Position numbers and translations under genes: made by a program. Under the pieces are notes generated by a model, which ran no database searches, was not told where the DNA came from, and worked only from the letters and a program-made list of their open reading frames with translations. Below, one piece after another: positions 12,057 through 19,325 of a stretch of 20,018 nucleotides of DNA; positions within the stretch are counted from its first letter, which is position 1, and each line of letters opens with the position of its first letter. The stretch spans positions 1 through 20,018 of the forward strand of contig CAXMOO010000208.1 in the NCBI GenBank assembly GCA_964195005.1, in the 5' to 3' direction. This DNA is from JAUXLW01 sp964195005. Lineage in GTDB: Bacteria; Actinomycetota; Acidimicrobiia; Spongiisociales; SHLN01.

Positions 12057-14147
12057 CTACTCGCCGCGGATCTTCCTGACGATTTCCTCAGCGATATTGC
12101 CTGGAACTTCCTGATAAGAGTGAAATTGCATGCTGAATGCCGCTCGTCCCTGGGTTTGGGAACGCAAGTCGGTGGCATAACCAAACATCTCGGAAAGGGG
12201 CACCAGCGCGGTCACAACCCGACCATTGCCTCGATGGTCCATGCTCTCCACCTTGCCTCGCCGAGATGAAATATCACCGATGACGTCACCCATGTAGTCC
12301 TCGGGCGTCACGACCTCGATCTCCATGACCGGCTCGAGCAACTTGATCCCGGCCCGGCGGGCCGCTTCCTGTAGAGCAATCGACCCGGCAATGCGAAATG
12401 ACATCTCGTTCGAATCAACGTTGTGAAAAGAGCCGTCAACGAGCGTGGCACGAAGATCCACCAGTGGATAACCGGCCAACACACCACTCTCGAGCGCGTC
12501 CCGGATTCCCTTCTCGACGGCGGGAATGTACTCCCGCGGCACACGGCCGCCTGTGATCTTGTCGATGAACTCGAAACCCTCTCCGGGCTGGGCCGGCTCG
12601 AGGTTTATGACGGCGTGGCCATACTGACCCCGACCACCCGATTGCTTGATGTACTTGCCGTCAATCTTCTCAACGGCCTTCTTTATGGTCTCGCGGTAGG
12701 CCACCTGGGGGCGGCCGACATTGGCACCGACATGGAACTCCCGCACCATGCGATCGACGAGCACATCGAGGTGAAGCTCACCCATACCGGCAATGATCGT
12801 CTGGCCGGTCTCCTCGTCGCTATGGACCACAAAGGTGGGGTCTTCCTCGGACAGGCGTTGCAGGGCCTCACCCAGCTTCTCCTGGTCGCTCTTGGTCTTG
12901 GGCTCGATGGCCACGGAGATGACCGGCTCCGGAAAGGTCATCGACTCGAGAACGATCGGGCTGTCGATGGCGCAAAGCGTGTCGCCGGTGCGGGTGGCTT
13001 TCATGCCGATGGCCGCGACTATGTCCCCGGTGAAGACGGCGTCTATGTCCTCCTGAGAAGCGGCATGCATCCGCAGCAGACGGCCGAAACGCTCCTTCTT
13101 GCCGCGGGTGGAGTTCATGACCGTGTCGCCCTTGTCGACCGTGCCTGAGTAGACCCGGAAGTAAGTCAGCTTGCCGACGTACGGATCGCTCATGATCTTG
13201 AACGCGATAGCGGAGAAAGGCTCATCGTCGTTCGGTTTGCGCTCCATGGTCTCGTCCTCATGGCCCGGCTTGAAACCCTGTAGGGGTGGCAGGTCCATGG
13301 GGCTCGGCAGGTAGTCGACTACGGCATCGAGGAGCGGCTGCACGCCTTTGTTCTTGAAAGCACTGCCGCAAATGACGGGCGTGAACTCCAGGTTGATCGT
13401 GCCAATGCGGATGCCCTCTTTGAGATCCTCCTCCCCGAGGAAGCCTTCTTCGATGTAACGAGTAAGGAGCCGGTCGTCGATTTCGGCTACGGCCTCCATG
13501 AGGTAGTGCTGATACTCCTTAGCCTGAGCGATGAGGTCATCGGGGATTTCGATCTCATCCCAGTTGGTCCCCAGGTCTTCGTCCTTCCACACCAGGGCCT
13601 TCATCCGCACTAAATCCACCACTCCGACGAATTCGGCCTCGGAGCCGATGGGGAGTTGAATTATGACAGGGTTGGCGCCGAGCCGCTCCTTCATCGAGTC
13701 CACGCCGGCAAGGAAATCCGCCCCAACCCGGTCCATCTTGTTGATGAAACTGATCCGGGGCACCTGGTATTTGTCGGCCTGGCGCCATACAGTTTCGGTC
13801 TGCGGTTCTACCCCGGCCACCCCATCAAAGACGGCTACAGCCCCATCGAGCACTCGCAATGACCGCTCGACCTCGACCGTGAAATCGACGTGTCCCGGAG
13901 TGTCGATGATATTGATCCACTCATCCCGCCACTGGCAGGTGGTGGCGGCCGAGGTGATGGTGATGCCGCGCTCCTGCTCCTGCTCCATCCAATCCATGAC
14001 CGCGGCACCCTCATGGACCTCACCCAGCTTGTAGGTGCGGCCGGTGTAGTAGAGGATTCGCTCGGTAGTGGTGGTCTTACCAGCGTCGATGTGAGCCATG
14101 ATGCCGATGTTGCGAACGTCTTCGAGAGGGTAGGGGCGTTGAGACAT
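12057..14147 (-). CDS. fusA: Elongation factor G
   Basis: EF-G is the GTPase that drives ribosomal translocation and, with the recycling factor, subunit splitting. The 696-residue product has AHIDAGKTTTTERILYYTG (18-36), ERGITITSA (59-67), DTPGHVDFT (82-90) and NKMD (136-139). Later domains follow, with the domain IV region GGRGQYGHAVINLEP and the C-terminal domain V ending EIVRKIRGE. Length is that of canonical EF-G rather than a shorter paralogue, and the str-operon position supports fusA. The ATG at 14147 starts six bases after the rpsG stop, with no clear Shine-Dalgarno sequence. Confidence 0.99.
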   Translation of the reverse strand: MSQRPYPLEDVRNIGIMAHIDAGKTTTTERILYYTGRTYKLGEVHEGAAVMDWMEQEQERGITITSAATTCQWRDEWINIIDTPGHVDFTVEVERSLRVLDGAVAVFDGVAGVEPQTETVWRQADKYQVPRISFINKMDRVGADFLAGVDSMKERLGANPVIIQLPIGSEAEFVGVVDLVRMKALVWKDEDLGTNWDEIEIPDDLIAQAKEYQHYLMEAVAEIDDRLLTRYIEEGFLGEEDLKEGIRIGTINLEFTPVICGSAFKNKGVQPLLDAVVDYLPSPMDLPPLQGFKPGHEDETMERKPNDDEPFSAIAFKIMSDPYVGKLTYFRVYSGTVDKGDTVMNSTRGKKERFGRLLRMHAASQEDIDAVFTGDIVAAIGMKATRTGDTLCAIDSPIVLESMTFPEPVISVAIEPKTKSDQEKLGEALQRLSEEDPTFVVHSDEETGQTIIAGMGELHLDVLVDRMVREFHVGANVGRPQVAYRETIKKAVEKIDGKYIKQSGGRGQYGHAVINLEPAQPGEGFEFIDKITGGRVPREYIPAVEKGIRDALESGVLAGYPLVDLRATLVDGSFHNVDSNEMSFRIAGSIALQEAARRAGIKLLEPVMEIEVVTPEDYMGDVIGDISSRRGKVESMDHRGNGRVVTALVPLSEMFGYATDLRSQTQGRAAFSMQFHSYQEVPGNIAEEIVRKIRGE

Positions 14148-14153
14148 GGCGTT

Positions 14154-14621
14154 TTACCAGCGGTAGTGGGCGAAGGCCTTGTTGGACTCGGCCATCTTGT
14201 GAATGTCATCGCGCTTTTTGATAGCAGCGCCGGTGTTGTCGGCGGCGTCGAGGATTTCATTCGCCAGCCGCTCGACCATAGTTTTTTCACGCCGGGCCCT
14301 GGCGAAGCCGACGAGCCAGCGCACCGCCAGGGTATCGGAGCGGCTCGGCCGCACCTCTACCGGTACCTGGTACGAGGAGCCTCCCACGCGTCGGGAGCGC
14401 ACCTCAACGGATGGGCGCAGGTTGTCGATCGCGCGTTTGAGCGTGTTGATCGGGTCATCGCCCCGGCGTTGCTCAACCATCGTCAAAGCGTCGTAAACGA
14501 TCTTGCGAGCTAGTTCTTTCTTGCCTTTCCAGAGGACCTTGTTCACGACCTGGCTGACCAATACCGACCCATAAACGGGATCGGGCGCGACCTTGCGAAC
14601 CTCAGCTGCTGAGCGGCGCAT
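14154..14621 (-). CDS. rpsG: 30S ribosomal protein S7
   Basis: S7 nucleates 30S head assembly and contacts the E-site tRNA. In Escherichia coli it represses translation of the str operon. The 155-residue product begins MRRSAAEVRKVAPDPVYGSVLVSQVVNKV and has KGKKELARKIVYDAL. The motif RVGGSSYQVPVEVRPSR lies near residue 78, and it ends AESNKAFAHYRW, the family ending. The ATG at 14621 lies two bases after the rpsL stop, with AAGGG upstream. Confidence 0.98.
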   Translation of the reverse strand: MRRSAAEVRKVAPDPVYGSVLVSQVVNKVLWKGKKELARKIVYDALTMVEQRRGDDPINTLKRAIDNLRPSVEVRSRRVGGSSYQVPVEVRPSRSDTLAVRWLVGFARARREKTMVERLANEILDAADNTGAAIKKRDDIHKMAESNKAFAHYRW

Positions 14622-14623
14622 GG

Positions 14624-14992
14624 CTAGCCCTTCTTCGATCCATAGCGGGAACGCGACTGATTCCGCTCGGTGACACCGGCGGCGTCCAGCACCCCCCGGA
14701 TTACCTTGTAGCGGATACCCGGCAGGTCTTTAACCCGTCCTCCGCGGACGAGAACTATCGAGTGCTCCTGGAGATTGTGACCCTCACCGGGAATGTAGGC
14801 CGTTACCTCAACTCCCGACGTGAGCCGGACTCGACAGACCTTACGGAGGGCCGAGTTGGGCTTCTTGGGAGTGACTGTGTAAACGCGCGTGCAAACTCCC
14901 CGGCGTTGGGGTGAACCACCGAGACCCGGCGTCTTCTCCTTCTTGCCCTTCGGCGTCCGGCCCTGACGGACCAGCTGTTGAATGGTCGGCAC
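14624..14992 (-). CDS. rpsL: 30S ribosomal protein S12
   Basis: S12 sits at the decoding centre and controls accuracy. The 122-residue product begins MPTIQQLVRQGR with a GTG start at 14992. It contains TPKKPNSALRKVCRVRLTSG (41-60) and VRGGRVKDLPGIRYKVIRG (82-100). Lys43 and Lys88, the sites of common streptomycin-resistance mutations, are both the sensitive wild type. Asp89, which is methylthiolated in many bacteria, is conserved. A purine-rich AGAAGAGAGAG precedes the start. rpsL is the first gene after the 398-base gap and probably heads the long downstream operon. Confidence 0.98.
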   Translation of the reverse strand: MPTIQQLVRQGRTPKGKKEKTPGLGGSPQRRGVCTRVYTVTPKKPNSALRKVCRVRLTSGVEVTAYIPGEGHNLQEHSIVLVRGGRVKDLPGIRYKVIRGVLDAAGVTERNQSRSRYGSKKG

Positions 14993-15106
14993 TTGCGCTC
15001 TCTCTTCTTGTGCGGCAAACGAGGCCTCCGCACGGCATTCTCAAATCCTTCAGGTGCCCTGCCTCATGGACACTCACTCACATCAGACACGCGCAAAGCC
15101 GGCGCC

Positions 15107-15121
15107 TCACTCAGCGAGTGA
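15107..15121 (-). promoter_or_regulatory. Short hairpin in the rpsL leader
   Basis: TCACTC-GCT-GAGTGA is a perfect six-base-pair stem with a three-base loop, about 115 bases upstream of rpsL. It is followed by a GC-rich GGCGCC but not by a T run, so it is not a standard terminator. It could be an operator half-site pair or an RNA element. It may also be chance. Confidence 0.35.
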
Positions 15122-15129
15122 AACCGCCG

Positions 15130-15158
15130 ACCTATGAGGTCCGCCTCCCGTGGGTCAA
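15130..15158 (-). promoter_or_regulatory. Second candidate promoter upstream of rpsL
   Basis: TTGACC at 15153-15158 is a good -35 match. Seventeen bases downstream is ATAGGT (15130-15135), a weak -10. The -10 overlaps the small inverted repeat GACCT-CAT-AGGTC. Support is moderate at best. Confidence 0.3.
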
Positions 15159-15226
15159 TCCTTCAACTGGTCGGGACTGAAGGACCCTCTGGGAGCGAAC
15201 GTAGCGCGCCAATACGCGGGACCAAG

Positions 15227-15255
15227 AGTATAGGACCGCTGGTTCGTAACAACAA
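15227..15255 (-). promoter_or_regulatory. Candidate sigma-70-type promoter for the rpsL operon
   Basis: TATACT at 15227-15232 matches the -10 consensus at five of six positions. TTGTTG at 15250-15255 is a partial -35 (three of six) with a 17-base spacer. Transcription would start near 15220 and give an untranslated leader of about 228 bases. The promoter lies just downstream of the heptamer array in the direction of transcription. Confidence 0.5.
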
Positions 15256-15263
15256 CGTAACGG

Positions 15264-15361
15264 GCAGAAAGCAGACAGCAGACAGCAGACAGCAGTCAGC
15301 AGTCAGCAGTCAGCAGTCAGCAGTCAGCAGTCAGCAGTCAGCAAACTCCAGTCAACAGTCG
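15264..15361. repeat. Heptanucleotide tandem repeat array (GCAGACA / GCAGTCA)
   Basis: Fourteen consecutive heptamers can be laid out on the plus strand: one degenerate GCAGAAA, three exact GCAGACA (15271-15291), seven exact GCAGTCA (15292-15340), then three degenerate units (GCAAACT, CCAGTCA, ACAGTCG). The two exact blocks differ by one base, which looks like slippage-driven expansion from two seeds. The array lies wholly between rpoC and rpsL. Its period of seven is not a multiple of three, so it is unlikely to be coding. Confidence 0.95.
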
Positions 15362-15382
15362 ATTCTTGCCTACTGTTTACTG
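15349..15382 (-). other. Hairpin just downstream of rpoC, at the edge of the heptamer array
   Basis: On the minus strand, CAGTAAACAGT (15372-15382) can pair with ACTGTTGACTG (15349-15359). This gives an 11-pair arm with one A-G mismatch and a 12-base loop. It begins eight bases after the rpoC stop. Its arms resemble the heptamer units, so the array appears to have an inverted partner here. No T run follows, so it is not a classical intrinsic terminator. It may act as a 3'-end stabiliser or be a remnant of a mobile repeat. Confidence 0.55.
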
Positions 15383-15390
15383 CTTGTTGC

Positions 15391-18300
15391 CTATTCCTCG
15401 GGTTCTCCATCGCTCTGCTTGGCACCGAGTGAAGCAAGCCATTCGGCCGGGTCTGCCGGAAGCTCGTCGCCTCCCGCCCCGTCACCACCGACCTCGCCGA
15501 AGAGATCCATCGGCGTCATCACCGTGGCATTGGGCAGGCTGGGCTGGACTACCTGGTACTGATCTGATCCGGTCCCAGCCGGAATGAGCTTTCCGATGAT
15601 CACATTCTCTTTGAGGCCTCGCAGAAAATCGGACTTCGACTGCAACGCCGCCTCGGTCAGGACCCTGGTTGTCTCCTGGAACGACGCCGCGGACAACCAT
15701 GAGTCGGTAGCCAGCGATGCCTTGGTGATCCCCATCAACTCGGGCCGCCCTTCGGCCGGGGACTTCTTCTTGCTGACAACCTCACGGTTGGTTTCCAGGA
15801 ATAGACGGTCGTCGACCAGCTCTGCCGGCAGAAAATCGGTGTCGCCGGGCGATACCACTCGCACTCTGCGCAGCATCTGCCGCACGATCATCTCGATGTG
15901 TTTGTCGTGGATGTCAACGCCCTGGCTGCGGTAGACCTCCTGCACCTGGTCTACGAGGTACTGCTGGGCGGCGCGGACACCCTGGATTTCCAGGACCTCC
16001 TTGGGGTCGAGCGGACCTTCTGTGAGCCGGGTGCCCGGCTCGACGACGTCTCCGTGAGAAACCCGCAGACGGGCTCGACGGGGCAACGGATACTCCAGCT
16101 CCTCGTCCTTGCCAACTACGATGACGGACCGTCCGTCATCCTCGCTCTCGACGATCTTGATGGTCCCGCCCTCGGAAGCGAGTATTGCCTTCCCCTTCGG
16201 GGTGCGAGCCTCAAACAGCTCAACAACACGGGGCAGTCCATGGGTGATGTCCTCTCCGGCAACACCACCGGTGTGAAATGTGCGCATAGTGAGCTGAGTG
16301 CCGGGCTCTCCGATGGACTGGGCGGCCACAATCCCAACCGCCTCTCCCATCTCCACGAAATTCCCCGTCGCCAACGACAGGCCGTAGCACGTGCCGCAAA
16401 TGCCAAACCGGGTCTCGCATGTGAGCACCGACCGGCACCGGACGGTTTCAACTTCCTCCGCCGCTTCTAGGGCTGTTAGCTCCAGCTTGCCGATGAGTTT
16501 TCCGGCCTTGAGGGTGGCGCCTTCAGCGGTCTTAACCAGTTTGCGCTCCACCCGGACGTCGTCTGCCAGCACCCGGCCGAAGATGCGGCTGCGCAGGTTG
16601 CGGATCGACTGGCCGTTTTCTCGAATAGCGATGGAGATGCCGCGATCGGTCTCGCAATCCTCCTCGCGAGTGATCACTTCCTGGCTGACGTCTACCAGAC
16701 GCCGCGTCAGATAGCCGGAGTCGGCCGTTCGCAGGGCGGTGTCGGCCAGTCCCTTGCGGGCACCGTGGGTTGAAATGAAATACTCGAGCACCGAGAGCCC
16801 TTCGCGGAAATTGGAGATGATCGGCCGGGGAATGATGTCACCGCGCGGGTTGGCCACCAGACCGCGCATGCCGGCAATCTGGCGCACCTGCATGATGTTT
16901 CCACGGGCTCCGGAGCGAACCATCATGTCGATGGGATTGAAGCGGTCCTTCTTCATCGTGGCTTCCATAGCGTCCTTCACCTGGTCGGTAGCTTCCGTCC
17001 AGATCTCGATGAGCTCCTGGCGCCGCTCGTCGTCGGTGATTACGCCCTGCTGATAGAGCTGCTCTACCTTGGCAGCTCGCTCTTCGAACTCCGCAAGAAT
17101 TTCCTGTTTCTCGGGAGGCGTCTTGACGTCGTCGAGCGCGATGGTGAGGCCCGCCTGGGTTGCGTAGGCGAACCCGAGGTCCTTGATCTCGTCGAGGGTG
17201 TGCTGAACGACCGCCTTGTCGAATCGATCGATGATTTCTTCAACCAGCACCCGAATATCGGCCCTCACGATCGGAGCCTCGACATACGGAAAGTCCTTCG
17301 GCAAGGCCCGGTTGAGTAGAGCCCTGCCCAGCGTCGTTTCTGTGACGGCGTCACCATCCACCGGCTCATCGGTAAAGAAGTGACCGACGCGAGCCTTGAG
17401 GGCCGCGTGCAGTTCCGGATCGCCTGCCAACTCACCAAGACGCAGCGAGATGGGGGCGTGCAGGGACAGTTCGCCCTGCTCGTATGCCATGACGGCCTCG
17501 TTGATGTCAACAAAAACTCGACCAGCGCCGAGGGCGTCTTCAACTAGCTCGGACAGGTAGTACACACCGATGACCATGTCTTGCGAGGGGGTGATTATGG
17601 GGCGGCCGCTAGCCGGCGACCGCATGTTGTTGGTGGACAGCATGAGGATGCGGGCCTCAGCCTGGGCCTCGGCCGACAGCGGCAAGTGGACTGCCATCTG
17701 GTCACCGTCAAAGTCAGCGTTGAATGCCTCGCACACCAGCGGGTGGATCTGAATGGCCTTGCCCTCCACCAGCACTGGTTCGAAGGCCTGGATGCCCAAC
17801 CGGTGCAGGGTGGGGGCCCGGTTCAACAGGACGGGGTGTTCCTGAATTACCTCCGACAGAACGTCCCACACCTGGGGACGGGCTCGCTCCACCATCCGCT
17901 TGGCCGACTTGATGTTCTGAGCGAGGTCGAGATCCACAAGCCGCTTCATGACGAAGGGCTTGAACAGCTCGAGCGCCATCTTCTTCGGCAGGCCACACTG
18001 GTGAAGCTTGAGCTGGGGACCGACCACTATGACGGAACGGCCCGAGTAGTCGACTCGCTTTCCAAGCAAGTTCTGCCGGAAACGCCCTTGCTTGCCCTTG
18101 AGCATGTCTGACAGAGATTTCAGGGGTCGGTTGCCGGGTCCGGTGACTGCGCGGCCGCGGCGGCCGTTGTCGAACAGCGCGTCAACCGCCTCCTGCAACA
18201 TTCGCTTCTCGTTGTTAACGATGATTTCGGGAGCACCCAGATCGAGAAGCCGCTTCAGTCGGTTGTTACGATTGATGACCCGCCGGTAGAGATCGTTGAG

Positions 18301-19311
18301 ATCGCTGGTGGCGAACCGGCCGCCGTCGAGCTGCACCATCGGGCGCAGATCGGGAGGTATGACCGGAACAGCTCCCAGCACCATGGCTAGCGGCGAATTG
18401 CGGCCTTCTTGGAAGGGAGTGACCACTTTGAGCCGCTTGGTGGCGCGTTGCCGGCGCTGGGCCGACTTGGCTTCGAGATCTTCGCGCAGCTGCTGGATCT
18501 CGGCATCCAGATCGAGCCGACCCAACAGATCCCGCACGGCCTCGGCACCCATGCCGCCTGAGTAGTAGGCGTCGTAACGGTCGACAACCTCACGCCACAG
18601 GGCCTCCGACTCGATGATCGACTTCGGCTTCATCGTGCGCAGCGTGTCGAACGCTTCCTGCACCAACTCGGCTTCGCCTTCGGAGCGCTCCTTGCGGTCC
18701 TTTATCTCCTTCTCGACCTCGCGGCGGCGGGCATTGATTTCCTGAGTCTTGGCGCCACCTTCCTCCATCTGTGAAAGCTCCTCTTCGAGGCGCTCGCGAC
18801 GCGTACCCTCCCATTCGACAAACTCGGCAGCAACAGCCTCGAGCTCGACACCGAGCGCTTCCTCTAAGTCCGGGAGATCCTTCTGGCGCTTCTCGTCATC
18901 CACGGAAGTGACGAGGTAGGCGGCGAAATAGATGATCTTCTCGAGCTCTTTGGGCGACATGTCGAGCAGGTATCCCAGACGACTTGGCACTCCCTTGAAG
19001 TACCAAATGTGGGTGACCGGAGCTGCCAGCTCGATGTGTGCCATTCGCTCACGGCGAACCTTGGAGCGGGTGACTTCGACTCCACACCGCTCGCAAACAA
19101 CGCCCCGGAAACGGACCCGCTTGTACTTGCCGCAGTAGCACTCCCAGTCCCGGGAGGGCCCAAAGATCCGCTCATCGAACAAGCCGTCCTTCTCCGGCTT
19201 GAGGGTGCGGTAGTTGATGGTCTCGGGCTTCTTGACCTCACCGTAAGACCACGCGCGGATCTCGTCGGCACTTGCCAGGCCGATCTTCAGCTCATCAAAA
19301 AGTTGTGGCAC
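15391..19311 (-). CDS. rpoC: DNA-directed RNA polymerase subunit beta'
   Basis: Beta' forms the RNA polymerase clamp and carries the catalytic magnesium site. The 1306-residue protein has the N-terminal zinc site (Cys58, Cys60, Cys73, Cys76) and the active-site motif NADFDGDQMA (531-540, with Asp533, Asp535 and Asp537). The second zinc-binding region is CRSVLTCETRFGICGTCYG, and the trigger-loop region is GEPGTQLTMRTFHTGG. A charged, coiled-coil-like stretch at about 140-230 fits the actinobacterial beta' insertion. The segment LDGGRFATSDLNDLYRRVINRNNRLKRL (split, 328-355) is nearly universal. The GTG start at 19311 is backed by AGGAGG eight bases upstream, overlapping the rpoB stop. The tail ends in a short acidic GEPEE. 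Confidence 0.99.
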   Translation of the reverse strand: MPQLFDELKIGLASADEIRAWSYGEVKKPETINYRTLKPEKDGLFDERIFGPSRDWECYCGKYKRVRFRGVVCERCGVEVTRSKVRRERMAHIELAAPVTHIWYFKGVPSRLGYLLDMSPKELEKIIYFAAYLVTSVDDEKRQKDLPDLEEALGVELEAVAAEFVEWEGTRRERLEEELSQMEEGGAKTQEINARRREVEKEIKDRKERSEGEAELVQEAFDTLRTMKPKSIIESEALWREVVDRYDAYYSGGMGAEAVRDLLGRLDLDAEIQQLREDLEAKSAQRRQRATKRLKVVTPFQEGRNSPLAMVLGAVPVIPPDLRPMVQLDGGRFATSDLNDLYRRVINRNNRLKRLLDLGAPEIIVNNEKRMLQEAVDALFDNGRRGRAVTGPGNRPLKSLSDMLKGKQGRFRQNLLGKRVDYSGRSVIVVGPQLKLHQCGLPKKMALELFKPFVMKRLVDLDLAQNIKSAKRMVERARPQVWDVLSEVIQEHPVLLNRAPTLHRLGIQAFEPVLVEGKAIQIHPLVCEAFNADFDGDQMAVHLPLSAEAQAEARILMLSTNNMRSPASGRPIITPSQDMVIGVYYLSELVEDALGAGRVFVDINEAVMAYEQGELSLHAPISLRLGELAGDPELHAALKARVGHFFTDEPVDGDAVTETTLGRALLNRALPKDFPYVEAPIVRADIRVLVEEIIDRFDKAVVQHTLDEIKDLGFAYATQAGLTIALDDVKTPPEKQEILAEFEERAAKVEQLYQQGVITDDERRQELIEIWTEATDQVKDAMEATMKKDRFNPIDMMVRSGARGNIMQVRQIAGMRGLVANPRGDIIPRPIISNFREGLSVLEYFISTHGARKGLADTALRTADSGYLTRRLVDVSQEVITREEDCETDRGISIAIRENGQSIRNLRSRIFGRVLADDVRVERKLVKTAEGATLKAGKLIGKLELTALEAAEEVETVRCRSVLTCETRFGICGTCYGLSLATGNFVEMGEAVGIVAAQSIGEPGTQLTMRTFHTGGVAGEDITHGLPRVVELFEARTPKGKAILASEGGTIKIVESEDDGRSVIVVGKDEELEYPLPRRARLRVSHGDVVEPGTRLTEGPLDPKEVLEIQGVRAAQQYLVDQVQEVYRSQGVDIHDKHIEMIVRQMLRRVRVVSPGDTDFLPAELVDDRLFLETNREVVSKKKSPAEGRPELMGITKASLATDSWLSAASFQETTRVLTEAALQSKSDFLRGLKENVIIGKLIPAGTGSDQYQVVQPSLPNATVMTPMDLFGEVGGDGAGGDELPADPAEWLASLGAKQSDGEPEE

Positions 19312-19319
19312 GCCGGTGG

Positions 19320-19325
19320 CCTCCT
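19320..19325 (-). promoter_or_regulatory. Ribosome-binding site for rpoC
   Basis: AGGAGG lies eight bases before the GTG at 19311 and overlaps the rpoB stop codon. It decides the non-ATG start of rpoC, whose product then begins with the expected PQLFDELKIGLAS. Confidence 0.85.

Larger units (their letters stand above)
14993..15263 (-). other. Intergenic leader between rpoC and rpsL (no gene seen)
   Basis: This part of the 398-base gap has no supported coding gene on either strand. On the minus strand it holds two candidate promoters and a hairpin (listed separately), then a purine-rich stretch before the rpsL GTG. There is also a five-codon mini-frame (Met-Arg-Gln-Gly-Thr) near 15066. GAGTG blocks near 15071-15079 could pair with CACTC at 15116-15120 as an alternative to the hairpin, but no clear attenuator or terminator is seen. 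Confidence 0.6.

Noticed and set aside
12423..13148. A 241-codon plus-strand open frame antisense to fusA
   Set aside because: Mirror of EF-G coding sequence with no independent support; the product is low-complexity without recognisable motifs.
15066..15083. Five-codon upstream frame in the rpsL leader as a leader peptide
   Set aside because: It has no run of regulatory codons and no clear ribosome-binding site; short frames of this size are expected by chance.
15264..15361. CRISPR array
   Set aside because: The repeats are uninterrupted 7-base units without spacers, and no cas gene is nearby.
15349..15390. Intrinsic terminator of rpoBC
   Set aside because: The stem is AT-rich with a mismatch and a long loop, and no T run follows, so a classical terminator is not supported.
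15134..15562. Plus-strand open frame running through the heptamer array (Gln/Ser-rich protein)
   Set aside because: Its repetitive sequence comes from the 7-base array, the frame runs into the antisense of rpoC, and there is no ribosome-binding site or conserved feature.
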